Shown in pieces: positions 45,201 through 54,093 of a stretch of DNA of 64,000 bases. Positions within the stretch are counted from its first letter, which is position 1. Each line of letters starts with the position of its first letter. The DNA is taken from NCBI GenBank assembly GCA_023400235.1, contig JAEXFI010000045.1, positions 248,001 to 312,000 on the forward strand, given 5' to 3'. The DNA comes from Bacillota bacterium (GTDB taxonomy: Bacteria > Bacillota > Clostridia > Acetivibrionales > DSM-1351). Below the pieces are notes generated by a model that was not told where the DNA came from, did not search any database, and saw only the letters and a program-made list of their open reading frames with translations. The translations under genes and the position numbers were made by a program.

Positions 45201-45802
45201 TGTCCTTCCAGCTCATTTATTATGTCATTGATTCTGACAAGATTTTGCTCGGTCAAGTCCAGCTTTCTCTCTGCCTCCTGCTTTCTGACCTTATATTTCA
45301 TTATGCCCGAAGCTTCTTCAAATATATGCCTTCTATCCTCTGATTTTGAACTGAGGATTTCGTCCACACGTCCCTGTCCGATAATAGAGTATCCGTCCCT
45401 GCCTATACCCGTATCCAGGAACAGCTCGTGTATATCCTTAAGACGACATGACGTCCTGTTTATGTAATACTCACTTTCACCAGAACGGTAGACTCTTCTG
45501 GTTATGGTGACTTCGCTGTAGGATACGGGAAGATAATTGTCCGAATTGTCTATTGTCAGGGAAACTTCTGCAAAGCCCACAGCTTTTCTGTGTTCAGTTC
45601 CTGCAAAAATAACATCCTCCATCTTGCTGCCGCGGAGAGTTTTTGCACTCTGTTCTCCCAACACCCATCTTACAGCATCGCCTATATTACTCTTGCCGCT
45701 GCCGTTTGGTCCGACAACTGCCGTAATACCTGCCGTAAAATCCAGTGAAATTTTATCTGCAAAGGATTTAAACCCTTGTATTTCAAGTTTTTTTAAATAC
45801 AT
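42230..45802 (-). CDS. smc: Chromosome segregation protein SMC
   Basis: 1190 residues, full length. Walker A GPNGSGKSN near residue 32, long coiled coil, hinge around 510-680 (GIHGTVAQLLSVDKKYETAIEMTLG, flexible GSMSGGSND), second coil and C-terminal signature LLSGGERAFTAIALLF with Walker B FCLLDEIEAALDDANV. Condensin ATPase. Weak GGGGTGGG ribosome site before ATG 45802. Confidence 0.95.
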   Translation of the reverse strand: MYLKKLEIQGFKSFADKISLDFTAGITAVVGPNGSGKSNIGDAVRWVLGEQSAKTLRGSKMEDVIFAGTEHRKAVGFAEVSLTIDNSDNYLPVSYSEVTITRRVYRSGESEYYINRTSCRLKDIHELFLDTGIGRDGYSIIGQGRVDEILSSKSEDRRHIFEEASGIMKYKVRKQEAERKLDLTEQNLVRINDIINELEGQLGPLKEQSDAAKKYLSLREGLKDLEVNVYLDSIDKFKEKLKEYEVQQKDIRDNIEAEERNLRNITAQNQQKTEMLKSLEEKITEARDKFYVIEANLEKNSSEISLNNEKINGLLQNIKRLEEETADINTKSEELLKEEKTRQGKIDYLNKQYADFSKKLEAYQSELDAIISTLSESEQQIEKMKSGIMDKLDIQSDKRTQINNIKNHTENLKKRQNSIGTEIYTLKLEKDKDNMKKEDLAESIRNSILLIKHSSEKLQELGTEKAELSHTLQTMEKQQGAVRTDIQVKSSRHRMLKDMEKGMEGYSRSVKEIMHACQTSAEFGSGIHGTVAQLLSVDKKYETAIEMTLGSTLQNIISSTEEAAKKAIEFLKRNRLGRATFLPVTAVTGKRLDDNTLRRLEEFKGYCGLASELVTCDSKYSGIVLSLLGRVVVAENLDTGINIARKFGYSFRIVTLEGDILSTSGSMSGGSNDHKSSGILSRSREITELEAVIEALRKEDMTIEGKLSQVRSMLSEVEQELGEEGNKLRENELVRTRDENHLAMLEDNIRKTDAKIGMLNEEKLQVARQEQETALEQKKYEEELEAIERDISETKAIIAEHQEKFKADQSVRDELHQEITDFKISVNSIVESIQSVNEHMERITADKDALGRSLSRKQGERQKSETEVVALRQAIEGLENVIKSLQNEKSGKTFEIDRLVEEKRVLEEESSDFIDKLNSTNKTILLLQEEYNRIDIKSTRSEAEMKAIQDRMWDEYELTYTNAMELKKELPSIPQAQKTINDYRTQIKNLGPVNVSAIDDYIKTKERFEFMSVQKDDMEQAKDKLHKIITEMVQIMKKQFIDQFRLINENFGIVYRELFGGGRAELIIADLENVLESGIEIEVQPPGKKLQNMMLLSGGERAFTAIALLFAILRMKPTPFCLLDEIEAALDDANVYRFGEYLKRFSQKTQFIMVTHRKGTMEAADTMYGVTMQEHGVSKIVSMKMGEKAS

Positions 45803-45960
45803 TACCCACCCCGAAATTAGATATCCTTTTTAAAACTTGGTTAAATTTTAGCATACTTTAGGTGCTATTGGAAGATTGTACATTTTCAATTTACATTTCA
45901 GTAACATTTAGTATACGTATACCTTTTTGAAAATGTTTAGTGCGTCTCAATATTTTATCA

Positions 45961-47151
45961 TCATTTAAGCCTGATAAATTTACGCACAATCCCCACAATA
46001 GGCCTGTACAGTCCCCCTTCCATCTCCCTGCTTACCTCCTTTAACCGGTCACGTATGGCTATGCTTTGAGGACAATGAGTCTCGCATTTTCCGCAGCTAA
46101 TGCATTTCGAAGCATATGCTGGCTTTGCCGACATGGCTCCCAGGTTCTGAAAATACTTCAGGCGTACTGATTTATCGTTTGTAAGATACTTGTCGTTATA
46201 ATGTGAAAAGCAACCGGGAATATCCACACCTGCAGGACAGGGCATACAATAGCCGCATGCGGTACAGGATATTTTGGTCTTTTCCTGCAAAACCTGCCTG
46301 ACATTTTCAAAAACCTTTAGCTCTTCTTCATTCAGAGAATTTGCCGGAGCATCCGATGCAATCCTGATGTTTTCTTCAATCTGGTTCTCATCGCTCATAC
46401 CGGAGAGTACCACATTTACCTCCGGATGATTCCATATCCATCTTAAAGCCCATTCCGCAGGCGTTCTGTCCTTGTCATATGATTCAAAGGCCTTCTTCAC
46501 CTCTTGGGGTAGATGTGTTACAAGTCTGCCGCCCCTTAAGGGCTCCATGACAATCACCGGGATTCCCATGGCGGCTGCCAGCTTTAGGCCATCTTTTGTG
46601 GCCTGGTTGTTTTCATCCATATAATTATACTGTATCTGACAGAAATCCCAGGGATATGCCTTTAAAATCAATTCAAAATCAGTCTTTCTGCCGTGGAAGG
46701 AGAAGCCTATATTTTTTACCGCACCTTTTGCCTTGAGCTCCTCCAGCCAGGTCATTATCCCAAGCCCTTCCAGCCTGTCATAGGAATGCTTGTCGGTGAG
46801 CATGTGTAAAAGATAATAGTCAATATAGTCCGTCTGAAGCCTTGTTAACTGCTTTGCAAAAATCTTACGGGCATCTTCCAGTTTTCGGACCATAAATGGA
46901 GGCAGCTTCGTGGCAATCCGTACCCTCTCCCTGTAACCGCCGGATAAAGCCTGCCCCAGCAGCGACTCACTCTTTCCTGCATGGTATATATAAGCCGTAT
47001 CAAAATAATTTACACCTTTTTCTATTGAATTTCTAATCATGGCAATTGCCCTGGGTTCGTCTATTCCCCCGGCCTTCCCGGGAAACCTCATACAGCCGAA
47101 CCCCAGAATGGATAATTCTTCACCGTTTTTTTGGTTAATTCTCTTCAACAT
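45961..47151 (-). CDS. Aldo/keto reductase with C-terminal 2[4Fe-4S] ferredoxin domain
   Basis: 396 residues. TIM barrel with YFDTAYIY (Asp/Tyr), IATKL (Lys) and LLHML (His) active-site tetrad; C-terminal part has CTACGYCMPC and CISCGKCETHCP clusters. This fused form is common in anaerobes; substrate unknown. Coupled in direction with the nitroreductase-like gene 37 bp upstream. Confidence 0.85.
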   Translation of the reverse strand: MLKRINQKNGEELSILGFGCMRFPGKAGGIDEPRAIAMIRNSIEKGVNYFDTAYIYHAGKSESLLGQALSGGYRERVRIATKLPPFMVRKLEDARKIFAKQLTRLQTDYIDYYLLHMLTDKHSYDRLEGLGIMTWLEELKAKGAVKNIGFSFHGRKTDFELILKAYPWDFCQIQYNYMDENNQATKDGLKLAAAMGIPVIVMEPLRGGRLVTHLPQEVKKAFESYDKDRTPAEWALRWIWNHPEVNVVLSGMSDENQIEENIRIASDAPANSLNEEELKVFENVRQVLQEKTKISCTACGYCMPCPAGVDIPGCFSHYNDKYLTNDKSVRLKYFQNLGAMSAKPAYASKCISCGKCETHCPQSIAIRDRLKEVSREMEGGLYRPIVGIVRKFIRLK

Positions 47152-47188
47152 ATAAAGCCTCCATCAGCTACTGTATAATATAAAGCTG

Positions 47189-47941
47189 TTAATCCTCCAA
47201 CCTGACCCTTGCCATGAATTCAAAACCCTGAGGCACTTTCTGCCTTGTGAAGTCCACAGCTGAAGTTTTCCCCTGCTGCTCTGCTGAAAGCCATAGGTGG
47301 CAAAGGGCTATGCCCGAATCTATATGGTTCATTCTCCCATATAGCTGTGCCTTTAGTATACCTGCTTTTTTACGGCATACAACTATTTCCCGGGTGTCTC
47401 CGGTAAAAAACCAGGTCTGTGAATTTCCCGCAGAGGGTGCAAGTCTGACCGGTTCTAAAAGCTGCTCCGCCCCCTCTAAGGAAGTTATCTCAGACAGCCT
47501 CTTTCTTTTAAACTCCTGTGTGCTTTCTCTGTGTACAGGGACTGAGGCATTTCCAAATGCCAGCATTATTACATATTCGAGTCCCTCCTTTGCCATTGGA
47601 ACACTTTTGTCGGGCTTTGCCATCCCCAGCCAGCAGCTGCCTATGTCATTAGCAGAAAGAAAAAGGTCCACCTGCTGCATGACAAAACCTGCATTAAGCA
47701 GATAGCCGTCCTTTTTTTCAGAGTAAAGGGTTATGTAATGGGGCGCCTTAATGGCAAAAACACTGCTGACCTCCTCAGCCGTCTGGAGCAGGAACTCAGT
47801 CCGTATACCTGGGTCCAGCCTTTTTACCGTTTTCAAAAAGGCCTGCAGCATTTCCAGCTTTTCCTGAGACAGAGGAGACATTTCATATTTTCTGACTGAC
47901 TTTCTTTTGAATATAACCTGGTACAGCTCACTGTTTGTCAT
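47189..47941 (-). CDS. Nitroreductase-family (TM1586-type) flavoprotein
   Basis: 250 residues with duplicated half-domains: RKSVRKYEMSPLS at the start and LAPSAGNSQTWFF in the middle, as in TM1586-like putative nitroreductases. Binds FMN; reaction unknown. SD AGGAGG. Probable two-gene redox operon with the aldo/keto reductase. Confidence 0.8.
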   Translation of the reverse strand: MTNSELYQVIFKRKSVRKYEMSPLSQEKLEMLQAFLKTVKRLDPGIRTEFLLQTAEEVSSVFAIKAPHYITLYSEKKDGYLLNAGFVMQQVDLFLSANDIGSCWLGMAKPDKSVPMAKEGLEYVIMLAFGNASVPVHRESTQEFKRKRLSEITSLEGAEQLLEPVRLAPSAGNSQTWFFTGDTREIVVCRKKAGILKAQLYGRMNHIDSGIALCHLWLSAEQQGKTSAVDFTRQKVPQGFEFMARVRLED

Positions 47942-48027
47942 ATAAACCTCCTTTTATACTCTTCATTATTTCCACGGATTCCGGGGTTGCCCTGACTTTG
48001 CATGCTCCCGAAATCCGCAGGCCGCTA

Positions 48028-48402
48028 CTATCTCAAAGCCACAAGGACGCAGGCCTGAACCTGCTGAAGCCCCAGGCTCTCCATCAGGCTCAGCAGTTCC
48101 TCATCATACGTTCCCGGCTGCAGCCATACATATTTAATACCAAGCCTTGCTGCCTCTTCAATAACAGGCCTCCCACGTTTCGGGGAAACCACCATGTCTA
48201 TTACCTGGGGCACTACAGGCAAAGCTGACAAATTACTGTAGCAGATATCACCCTCAATGGTGTCATATTGAGGATTAACCGCATATACCTCATACCCCTT
48301 TGCTTTCAGCTTCCGGTATATCATATTACCATACTTGGCCTGATCCTGATTTGCTCCTACCACGGCCCATATTTTTTTATCCAGCATTATTTCTTCAAGC
48401 AT
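48028..48402 (-). CDS. CoA-binding (Rossmann) domain protein
   Basis: 124 residues from ATG 48402 (GGAGG four bases upstream; an earlier in-frame start lacks one). WAVVGANQDQAKYGNMIYRKLKAKGYEVYAVNPQY marks the CoA-binding family; WLQPGTYDEELL is the second conserved block. Function not established. Confidence 0.82.
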   Translation of the reverse strand: MLEEIMLDKKIWAVVGANQDQAKYGNMIYRKLKAKGYEVYAVNPQYDTIEGDICYSNLSALPVVPQVIDMVVSPKRGRPVIEEAARLGIKYVWLQPGTYDEELLSLMESLGLQQVQACVLVALR

Positions 48403-48555
48403 ATAGCCTCCTATTAAGAAACGGTTTATTCCAGCTTCTGTAACAATCAATCCTTTTTCAATAGTATTCTTTATATATATTATTCCATGAATGTTGATAT
48501 AAAAACAAGGTATTTCCTTTTAAAACTCTTTATTGACATAATATTATGTTTTCGT

Positions 48556-48584
48556 AACCATATGCTCAATAAAAGCATAAAATA
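48556..48584 (+). promoter_or_regulatory. Sigma-K-type promoter for the coat-like gene
   Basis: AACC (48556-48559), 16 bases, then CATAAAATA (48576-48584), matching the mother-cell sigma-K pattern AC...CATAnnnTA. Confidence 0.5.
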
Positions 48585-48624
48585 ATCTGTAAGTATTTCT
48601 CTATCATTGAAGGAGGTTGACCTC

Positions 48625-49107
48625 ATGCCAAATGATTGGTCCAATAAGCCGTATATGCAAATGATGAATCTTCCTCAGCAATATGAGCCTATGATGGAAA
48701 TGCCGCAGGAGCAGTTGGAATCAATGTTTCCAAGATGCTACTACATTATTTATCCTGAAGTATGCCGTCATTGTGACAGGTTGATATCTAAAAAGGGGAC
48801 AATGTATAACCCCAGCAGACAAGAGCTTGATAATATAGTGGATGACATAGATAACAGAGTAGGCCAGGATGTTGAAGCAGAATACGAGGATAATGATTAT
48901 TCTGAAAATGTTGAAGCCATGAACATTTCTGACAATAATCCCAAAGAGAAAGGCAGACAGTTTGGAGGCTTTTATGGAGGAAGAAGACGGTTCCGCCGGG
49001 ATTTAATATCCATTGTCCTGCTGCGTGAGCTGATGAGGCGCCGCCGCCGTCCTCACTACGGCTATGGTTACGGTTATCCAGGCGGAGGCTATGGCTGGTA
49101 CTACTGA
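48625..49107 (+). CDS. Probable spore coat protein
   Basis: 160 residues from ATG 48625; GGAGG eight bases upstream. Met/Gln/Pro-rich start, a cysteine core MFPRCYYIIYPEVCRHCDRL, an acidic middle, then Arg-rich and Gly/Tyr-rich end (HYGYGYGYPGGGYGWYY). Such Gly-Tyr tails are usual in spore coat or exosporium proteins. The sigma-K-like promoter agrees. No exact family recognised. Confidence 0.6.
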   Translation: MPNDWSNKPYMQMMNLPQQYEPMMEMPQEQLESMFPRCYYIIYPEVCRHCDRLISKKGTMYNPSRQELDNIVDDIDNRVGQDVEAEYEDNDYSENVEAMNISDNNPKEKGRQFGGFYGGRRRFRRDLISIVLLRELMRRRRRPHYGYGYGYPGGGYGWYY

Positions 49108-49126
49108 TATCTTTTGCTTTATTTTG

Positions 49127-49157
49127 GCGTCAAACAAAATTTGACGCTTTTTGTTTT
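49127..49157 (+). terminator. Terminator of the coat-like gene
   Basis: GCGTCAAA/TTTGACGC stem (49127-49134, 49140-49147) followed by TTTTTGTTTT. Confidence 0.8.
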
Positions 49158-49255
49158 GCTGAGAGCACATGGTGGGGTTTTTGTTAATATAATGAATAAG
49201 AATAACCAGGTTATATATTTGGTTTATGATGTAAATCGACAAAGGACGTGAGACA

Positions 49256-49903
49256 ATGCAAGCAAATATGGTTCCTGCCGGACGGCACAAACTGCCGCCC
49301 CTCCCCTACACCTACAGCGCACTTGAACCTGTCATCAGCCGGGAGGCCTTAACCATTCATCACGATAAACACCATAAAGCCTATGTTGACGGCTTGAACA
49401 AGGCTGAGGTGAATCTTGAGCAGGTACGAAAAAACAATAATTATGAGTATATAAAGTATTGGGAAAATGAATTGGCCTTCAATGGCTCAGGTCATATACT
49501 CCACAGCATATTCTGGACTGTGATGGCCCCTCCCGGTATGGGTGGAAATCCTGGAAACAAACTGCTTTATCACATATTGGAGTATTTTGAGGATTTTAAT
49601 TGGTTCAAGGAGCAATTTAAAGCGGCAGCGGAAAAAGTCGAAGGTTCAGGCTGGGGAATTCTGACCTGGCAGCCCTCCTGGAACAGACTTGAAATCCTTC
49701 AGGCTGAGAAGCATCAGAATCTTACCCAGTGGAGCGGAATTCCCATACTGGTATGCGATACCTGGGAGCACGCCTATTACCTGGACTATCAGAACAACAG
49801 AAGAAAATATATAGATGCCTGGTGGAACCTTATAAACTGGTATGAGGTGGAGAGAAGGCTCACTATGGCCATGAATGGCCAACTGGTGCTTACAATGGGG
49901 TAA
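49256..49903 (+). CDS. Iron/manganese superoxide dismutase family protein
   Basis: 215 residues. All four metal ligands are in place: His35 (IHHDKHH), His83 (HILHSIFW), Asp168 and His172 (CDTWEHAYYL). The start PPLPYTYSALEP is standard for SODs. The C-terminus has an extra Trp-rich tail. In spore formers a SodA homologue helps coat cross-linking, and the coat-like neighbour makes that plausible. Confidence 0.88.
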   Translation: MQANMVPAGRHKLPPLPYTYSALEPVISREALTIHHDKHHKAYVDGLNKAEVNLEQVRKNNNYEYIKYWENELAFNGSGHILHSIFWTVMAPPGMGGNPGNKLLYHILEYFEDFNWFKEQFKAAAEKVEGSGWGILTWQPSWNRLEILQAEKHQNLTQWSGIPILVCDTWEHAYYLDYQNNRRKYIDAWWNLINWYEVERRLTMAMNGQLVLTMG

Positions 49904-49985
49904 TAAGTGCCTTATAGGTTTTTACAGGAATAAAGCTGATATAATGCAGAAATATAATGCTCGAATAATTCAGGATAAAATAATC

Positions 49986-50008
49986 GGGCCCGCTCTTCCG
50001 GCGGGCCC
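49986..50008. terminator. GC-rich hairpin between the SOD gene and spoVS
   Basis: GGGCCCGC/GCGGGCCC eight-base stem with a seven-base loop between convergent genes; little T-run, so perhaps a bidirectional or weak terminator. Confidence 0.5.
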
Positions 50009-50038
50009 TTGCCTAGTGTCTAATTATTATGTCTCAAA

Positions 50039-50299
50039 TTAACGAGGTTGAATATAAAACTTAATGGCTGTTCTCTCTTCCCCATCAATGTTCACTTCTG
50101 CAAAAGCTGGAACTGCTACAAGATCGATCCCATTAGGAGCAACAAAACCCCGTGTGATGGCAATGGCCTTTACTGCCTGGTTTACTGCACCGGCACCAAC
50201 TGCCTGGATTTCGGCATAATTATTGTCGCGCAATACTGCGGCCAATGCTCCAGCAACAGATTTGGGCTGCGAATTAGCTGAAACTTTTAGAACTTCCAT
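50039..50299 (-). CDS. spoVS: Stage V sporulation protein S
   Basis: 86 residues, near-perfect SpoVS: MEVLKVSANSQPKSVAGALA start and GEERTAIKFYIQPR end. Small Alba-like protein needed for sporulation progress. SD AGGAGG. Confidence 0.95.
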   Translation of the reverse strand: MEVLKVSANSQPKSVAGALAAVLRDNNYAEIQAVGAGAVNQAVKAIAITRGFVAPNGIDLVAVPAFAEVNIDGEERTAIKFYIQPR

Positions 50300-50364
50300 A
50301 AATACATCCTCCTAAAAAATGCTTTAATTAAAAAACAAAAAATAAATTTTCTATCTATATATTA

Positions 50365-50393
50365 CTATTCTATATATTACTGCAAATTCCTTC
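50365..50393 (-). promoter_or_regulatory. Sigma-H-type promoter of spoVS
   Basis: GAAGGAATT (50385-50393), 11-base spacer, ATAGAATAG (50365-50373), fitting the sigma-H consensus; spoVS is a known sigma-H gene in Bacillus. Confidence 0.65.
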
Positions 50394-50437
50394 TTTTTAC
50401 ATTTGGAATTTTAGATAAACATTACCGCCCAAATTTG

Positions 50438-51454
50438 TCAATATTTCACATTAAATTCACTAATATTATCATTAACTATAACTTTTATGCTACTTATGTT
50501 GAAATCCGTCATTAATTTTTGCAGGTTTTCTCTCTTTTGTCCTATAATATTTGATATATTTTTTGACCTGCACTGGATTATGACCTCTTTAAGATTGGAC
50601 AATTTTTTTTCTCTGAAAAACTGTTCCAGCCGGTTTCGCATGAGCCTGGACTGAACCAGTTGCCTGAAGGCTGGATGAAAGGGCCCTGCAATAACTTCCC
50701 CATCCTTGCTTATACTCTCTGTTGGCTGAAGTCCTATTCTTATTACATTAATGTCCTTCTGTTCATACATTTCCAGAAGTGCTGCAGAAATATCAACTGC
50801 CTCCTCCAGTTCAAGGGGAGTGTATTTACCTGCCAGGTACAACTTTTCCAGAAACGTATCCCGTATTACCAGAGTGGGATATATACGCACAAGGTCTGGG
50901 GCCATTTCAATTACCTTTTGGGCTGTTTCCAGGGCCTTTTGACGTGTGTCCCCCGGCAGCCCCAGCATGGTTTGTATTCCCAGAGAAAAGCCCCTGTCCT
51001 TTATCAGCTTGGATGCTCTGACTACTGCAGATATATCGTGCCCTCTGTTACTATTGCAGAGAACCTGTTCATCCAGGCTTTGTGCACCAAGTTCTATGGT
51101 TTTCACCTCATAAGCTGAAAGAAAATCCAATATGTCGGTATTTATATAGTCAGGCCTGGTTGAAAGCCTCAGCTGCTTGACCCTTCCGGCTTTAATATAG
51201 CTGTGGCCTATTTCAAGATACCATTTCTGCTCCTCCCTGGATATACCGGTAAAACTGCCGCCATAAAAACCGATTTCTACAAAGGCATTACCTCCGGTGT
51301 CCAGATGTTCTTCAATGGTTTTTCTTATATCTGCTTCACTTGCCTCGCTGAACTGACCGCTTATGGTTTTCTGATTGCAGTAGATGCAATCAAAGGGGCA
51401 GCCCTTGTGTGGTACGAATACAGGTATTACTATATGCCTTTTAATTGTTAACAC
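50438..51454 (-). CDS. Elp3-like radical SAM protein
   Basis: 338 residues as drawn from GTG 51454. SAM cluster GCPFDCIYCNQK, GFYGGSFTG, LSTRPDYI and ELGAQSLDEQVL define the Elp3-related family found next to rnc in clostridia. No acetyltransferase domain. Start is uncertain: the GTG lies on top of its own AAGGAG site, while an ATT at 51445 has GGAG eight bases upstream and starts IKRHIVIPVFVPH, like homologues. Function unknown, perhaps RNA modification. Confidence 0.82.
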   Translation of the reverse strand: MLTIKRHIVIPVFVPHKGCPFDCIYCNQKTISGQFSEASEADIRKTIEEHLDTGGNAFVEIGFYGGSFTGISREEQKWYLEIGHSYIKAGRVKQLRLSTRPDYINTDILDFLSAYEVKTIELGAQSLDEQVLCNSNRGHDISAVVRASKLIKDRGFSLGIQTMLGLPGDTRQKALETAQKVIEMAPDLVRIYPTLVIRDTFLEKLYLAGKYTPLELEEAVDISAALLEMYEQKDINVIRIGLQPTESISKDGEVIAGPFHPAFRQLVQSRLMRNRLEQFFREKKLSNLKEVIIQCRSKNISNIIGQKRENLQKLMTDFNISSIKVIVNDNISEFNVKY

Positions 51455-51460
51455 TCCTTA

Positions 51461-52192
51461 TCAAAACTGGCCTGTAGCTTGCTGTGAAAGCTTGTCCAGG
51501 GCATCCCTGGCAGCGTTTTGCTCCGACTCCTTCTTGGAGCGGCCGCTTCCCTGCCCGCATATAACATTGTTTATTTTTATTTGAGTTACAAAAGTCTTAT
51601 TATGGTCGGGTCCTTTTTCATCAATAACTGTATAGGTTATCTGCTGCTCGCTTTTTTGCTGTATTCTTTCCTGCAGCTGTGTTTTATAGTCATAAAACAG
51701 CTTTCCCTGCATACTGTTTTTAATAATGTCGTCCATATGCTTAAGTATGAAGGTCTTTGCCGTTTCAAAGCCCCCATCCATATAAATGGCTCCTATAAGG
51801 GCTTCATAGGCATCAGACAGGATTGAGCTCTTACTGCGCCCTCCTGAGAGCTCTTCACCCTTTCCAAGCAGCAGCAGCTCCCCCAGACCGATGTCGTTGG
51901 CACATCTGGAAAGTGAATTTTCACATACAATCTTGGCTCTGGTAACAGTGAGCTCTCCCTCTGGTAAATCCGGATACCTTTTGTACAGATGCTCACTTAT
52001 TGTCAGGCTCAATACGGAGTCTCCAAGAAATTCAATACGTTCGTTATATTTGAGCTTCCGGGCTTTTTTCTCATTTGCATATGAGCTGTGGGTAATGGCT
52101 GTTAATACTGTTCCTTTATCTTTAAAGACATAATTTATACGTTTCTCAAGAACTGGAATATTGCTTATCTCTTTATTAGTATCGCTGCTCAT
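51461..52192 (-). CDS. rnc: Ribonuclease III
   Basis: 243 residues. Catalytic motif NERIEFLGDSVLSLTIS, second acidic site SDAYEALIGAIYMDGG, and C-terminal dsRNA-binding domain (YKTQLQERIQQ to SEQNAARDAL). Cuts double-stranded RNA in rRNA maturation. Usually directly ahead of smc; here about 6 kb away. Confidence 0.94.
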   Translation of the reverse strand: MSSDTNKEISNIPVLEKRINYVFKDKGTVLTAITHSSYANEKKARKLKYNERIEFLGDSVLSLTISEHLYKRYPDLPEGELTVTRAKIVCENSLSRCANDIGLGELLLLGKGEELSGGRSKSSILSDAYEALIGAIYMDGGFETAKTFILKHMDDIIKNSMQGKLFYDYKTQLQERIQQKSEQQITYTVIDEKGPDHNKTFVTQIKINNVICGQGSGRSKKESEQNAARDALDKLSQQATGQF

Positions 52193-52227
52193 TTATTTCC
52201 TCCGACTGCAATATTAGATATAACTGA

Positions 52228-52264
52228 AAAAAAATAAAGGTGGGAAATATCCCACCCTTTATTT
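52228..52264 (-). terminator. Terminator of the fab operon
   Basis: Minus strand: AAAGGGTGGG/CCCACCTTT stem followed by ATTTTTTTT. Confidence 0.8.
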
Positions 52265-52308
52265 TATACTTTTCTATTAAAATCATCAATAATATTTATT
52301 TCTGGAGC

Positions 52309-53544
52309 TTATTCATATTTTTTGAGGCACAGAGTTGCATTGTGTCCTCCAAAACCAAGTGAATTTGACAGCGCATATTTGATATCTGCTTTTCTTCCCA
52401 CGTTTGGCACACAGTCAATGTCACATTCCGGGTCCTGGTTCTGCACATTTATTGTAGGTGGCAGGAAGCCTTCCTTTAGAGCCATTGCTGTTGCAATAGC
52501 TTCTATGGCACCGGCGGCTCCAAGCAGATGTCCGGTCATGGACTTGGTTGAGCTCATGGCAAGATTTTTTGCATGGTCTCCAAAAACCCTCTTAACTATA
52601 TTTACTTCAGTGGGATCATTCAAAGGTGTTGAAGTGCCGTGAGCATTGATATATCCAACCTGCTCAGGCTTTATTCCGGCATCGTTGATAGCCATGTTCA
52701 TGCTTCTTACCCCGCCGTCTCCCTCAGGATGGGGAGCCGTGATATGATATGCATCGCAGGTACAGCCGTAACCGACTACCTCTGCAATTATATTGGCACC
52801 TCTTTTAATAGCATGTTCCAATTCTTCAATTATAAGAATTGCAGCGCCTTCTCCCGGTATAAAGCCGTCCCTGTCCTTGTCGAAAGGTCTGCAGGCTGTG
52901 TTGGGATCAGGATTCTTTGACATTGCTCCCATTGAACAGAAACCTGCAAAGCTCATGATTGTAATACAAGCCTCTGCTCCTCCTGTAATCATTACATCGG
53001 CATCACCGCGCTCAATAACCTTGAAGGCATCGCCTATGGCATTGTTTCCTGTTGCACAAGCAGTTACCACACACTCGTTAAAACCTTTAAAGCCGTATTC
53101 TATAGCTATTCTTCCTGCTGCCATGTTTGATATCATCATTGGTATGAAGAAGGGGCTCACTCTTCCCACACCCTTGTTCCTCATTACATCGTGCTGTTCT
53201 TCAAGAGTTTCAAGACCGCCTACACCTGAACCTACTATTACTCCACATTTGTCCAGATCCAGCTTATCAAGCTCCAGTTTTGAATCTTCAACAGCCAGTT
53301 TGGCCGCTACCATTGCGAACTGGTTGTACCTGTCCATTCTCCTTGCTTCCTTTTTGTCAATATATTGTGAAGCGTCAAAGTCTTTTATCTCAGCTGCTAC
53401 CTTAGTTGATAGGTTTGAAACATCAATTCTGGTTACTTCGCTTATTCCATTTTTGCCTTCTTTAACAGCACCCCAGAATTGTTCGGCTCCCATACCTAAA
53501 GAAGATACAACACCAGCACCTGTAATAACTACACGTCTGCTCAT
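52309..53544 (-). CDS. fabF: Beta-ketoacyl-ACP synthase II
   Basis: 411 residues with Cys-His-His triad: VTACATGNNAIGD, NAHGTSTPLND, STKSMTGHLLGAAGAIE. Elongates acyl chains from malonyl-ACP. Preceded by a strong terminator just after acpP, so it may be made at a different level. Confidence 0.95.
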   Translation of the reverse strand: MSRRVVITGAGVVSSLGMGAEQFWGAVKEGKNGISEVTRIDVSNLSTKVAAEIKDFDASQYIDKKEARRMDRYNQFAMVAAKLAVEDSKLELDKLDLDKCGVIVGSGVGGLETLEEQHDVMRNKGVGRVSPFFIPMMISNMAAGRIAIEYGFKGFNECVVTACATGNNAIGDAFKVIERGDADVMITGGAEACITIMSFAGFCSMGAMSKNPDPNTACRPFDKDRDGFIPGEGAAILIIEELEHAIKRGANIIAEVVGYGCTCDAYHITAPHPEGDGGVRSMNMAINDAGIKPEQVGYINAHGTSTPLNDPTEVNIVKRVFGDHAKNLAMSSTKSMTGHLLGAAGAIEAIATAMALKEGFLPPTINVQNQDPECDIDCVPNVGRKADIKYALSNSLGFGGHNATLCLKKYE

Positions 53545-53691
53545 AACTTAACCTCCATATATTTACTTTAATAATTTTTATTTTTGGATCTATATAAATG
53601 CCGTATGAACAACGACTATTTGTTCAAAAAGTCTTTAAGAAATTTTATTTGATGTATTTTGAACTGTATTAGCCTTAAGCTTATTAATACT

Positions 53692-53722
53692 AAAAAAAGT
53701 CCCGCATTTGGGACTTTTTTTT
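53692..53722. terminator. Strong symmetrical terminator at the acpP stop codon
   Basis: AAAAAAAGTCCC-gcattt-GGGACTTTTTTTT, working on both strands. It overlaps the acpP stop codon and separates acpP from fabF. Confidence 0.85.
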
Positions 53723-53948
53723 AAGTATTCTTTTGAATGTATTCAACCGCATCACCAACAGTGGTGATTTTCTCAGCTTCGTTGTCTGGAATCTCAAGGT
53801 TGAACTCTTCTTCCAAAGCCATTATCAACTCAACTATATCAAGAGAGTCAGCGCCGAGATCATCTATGAAAGAAGATTCCATTGCTATATCGTCTTCTTC
53901 AACACCCAACTGTTCAACAATTAACTTCTTAACTTTATCGAAAACCAT
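53721..53948 (-). CDS. acpP: Acyl carrier protein
   Basis: 75 residues from ATG 53948 (GGAGGTGA upstream). Phosphopantetheine serine Ser35 in DLGADSLDIVELIMALEEEF. Acidic helical carrier of acyl chains. Confidence 0.95.
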   Translation of the reverse strand: MVFDKVKKLIVEQLGVEEDDIAMESSFIDDLGADSLDIVELIMALEEEFNLEIPDNEAEKITTVGDAVEYIQKNT

Positions 53949-54093
53949 ATATTCACCTCCTTCCAAAGGATGGTTTTATAAATTGACACTATTTGGATGT
54001 GCACCGCAGTACACATGTGATTATATAGTATGCAATTTAAATAAAATTTAGCCGGTTTGCATGATTTTAACAAGCAAACACATGCTAATATTA

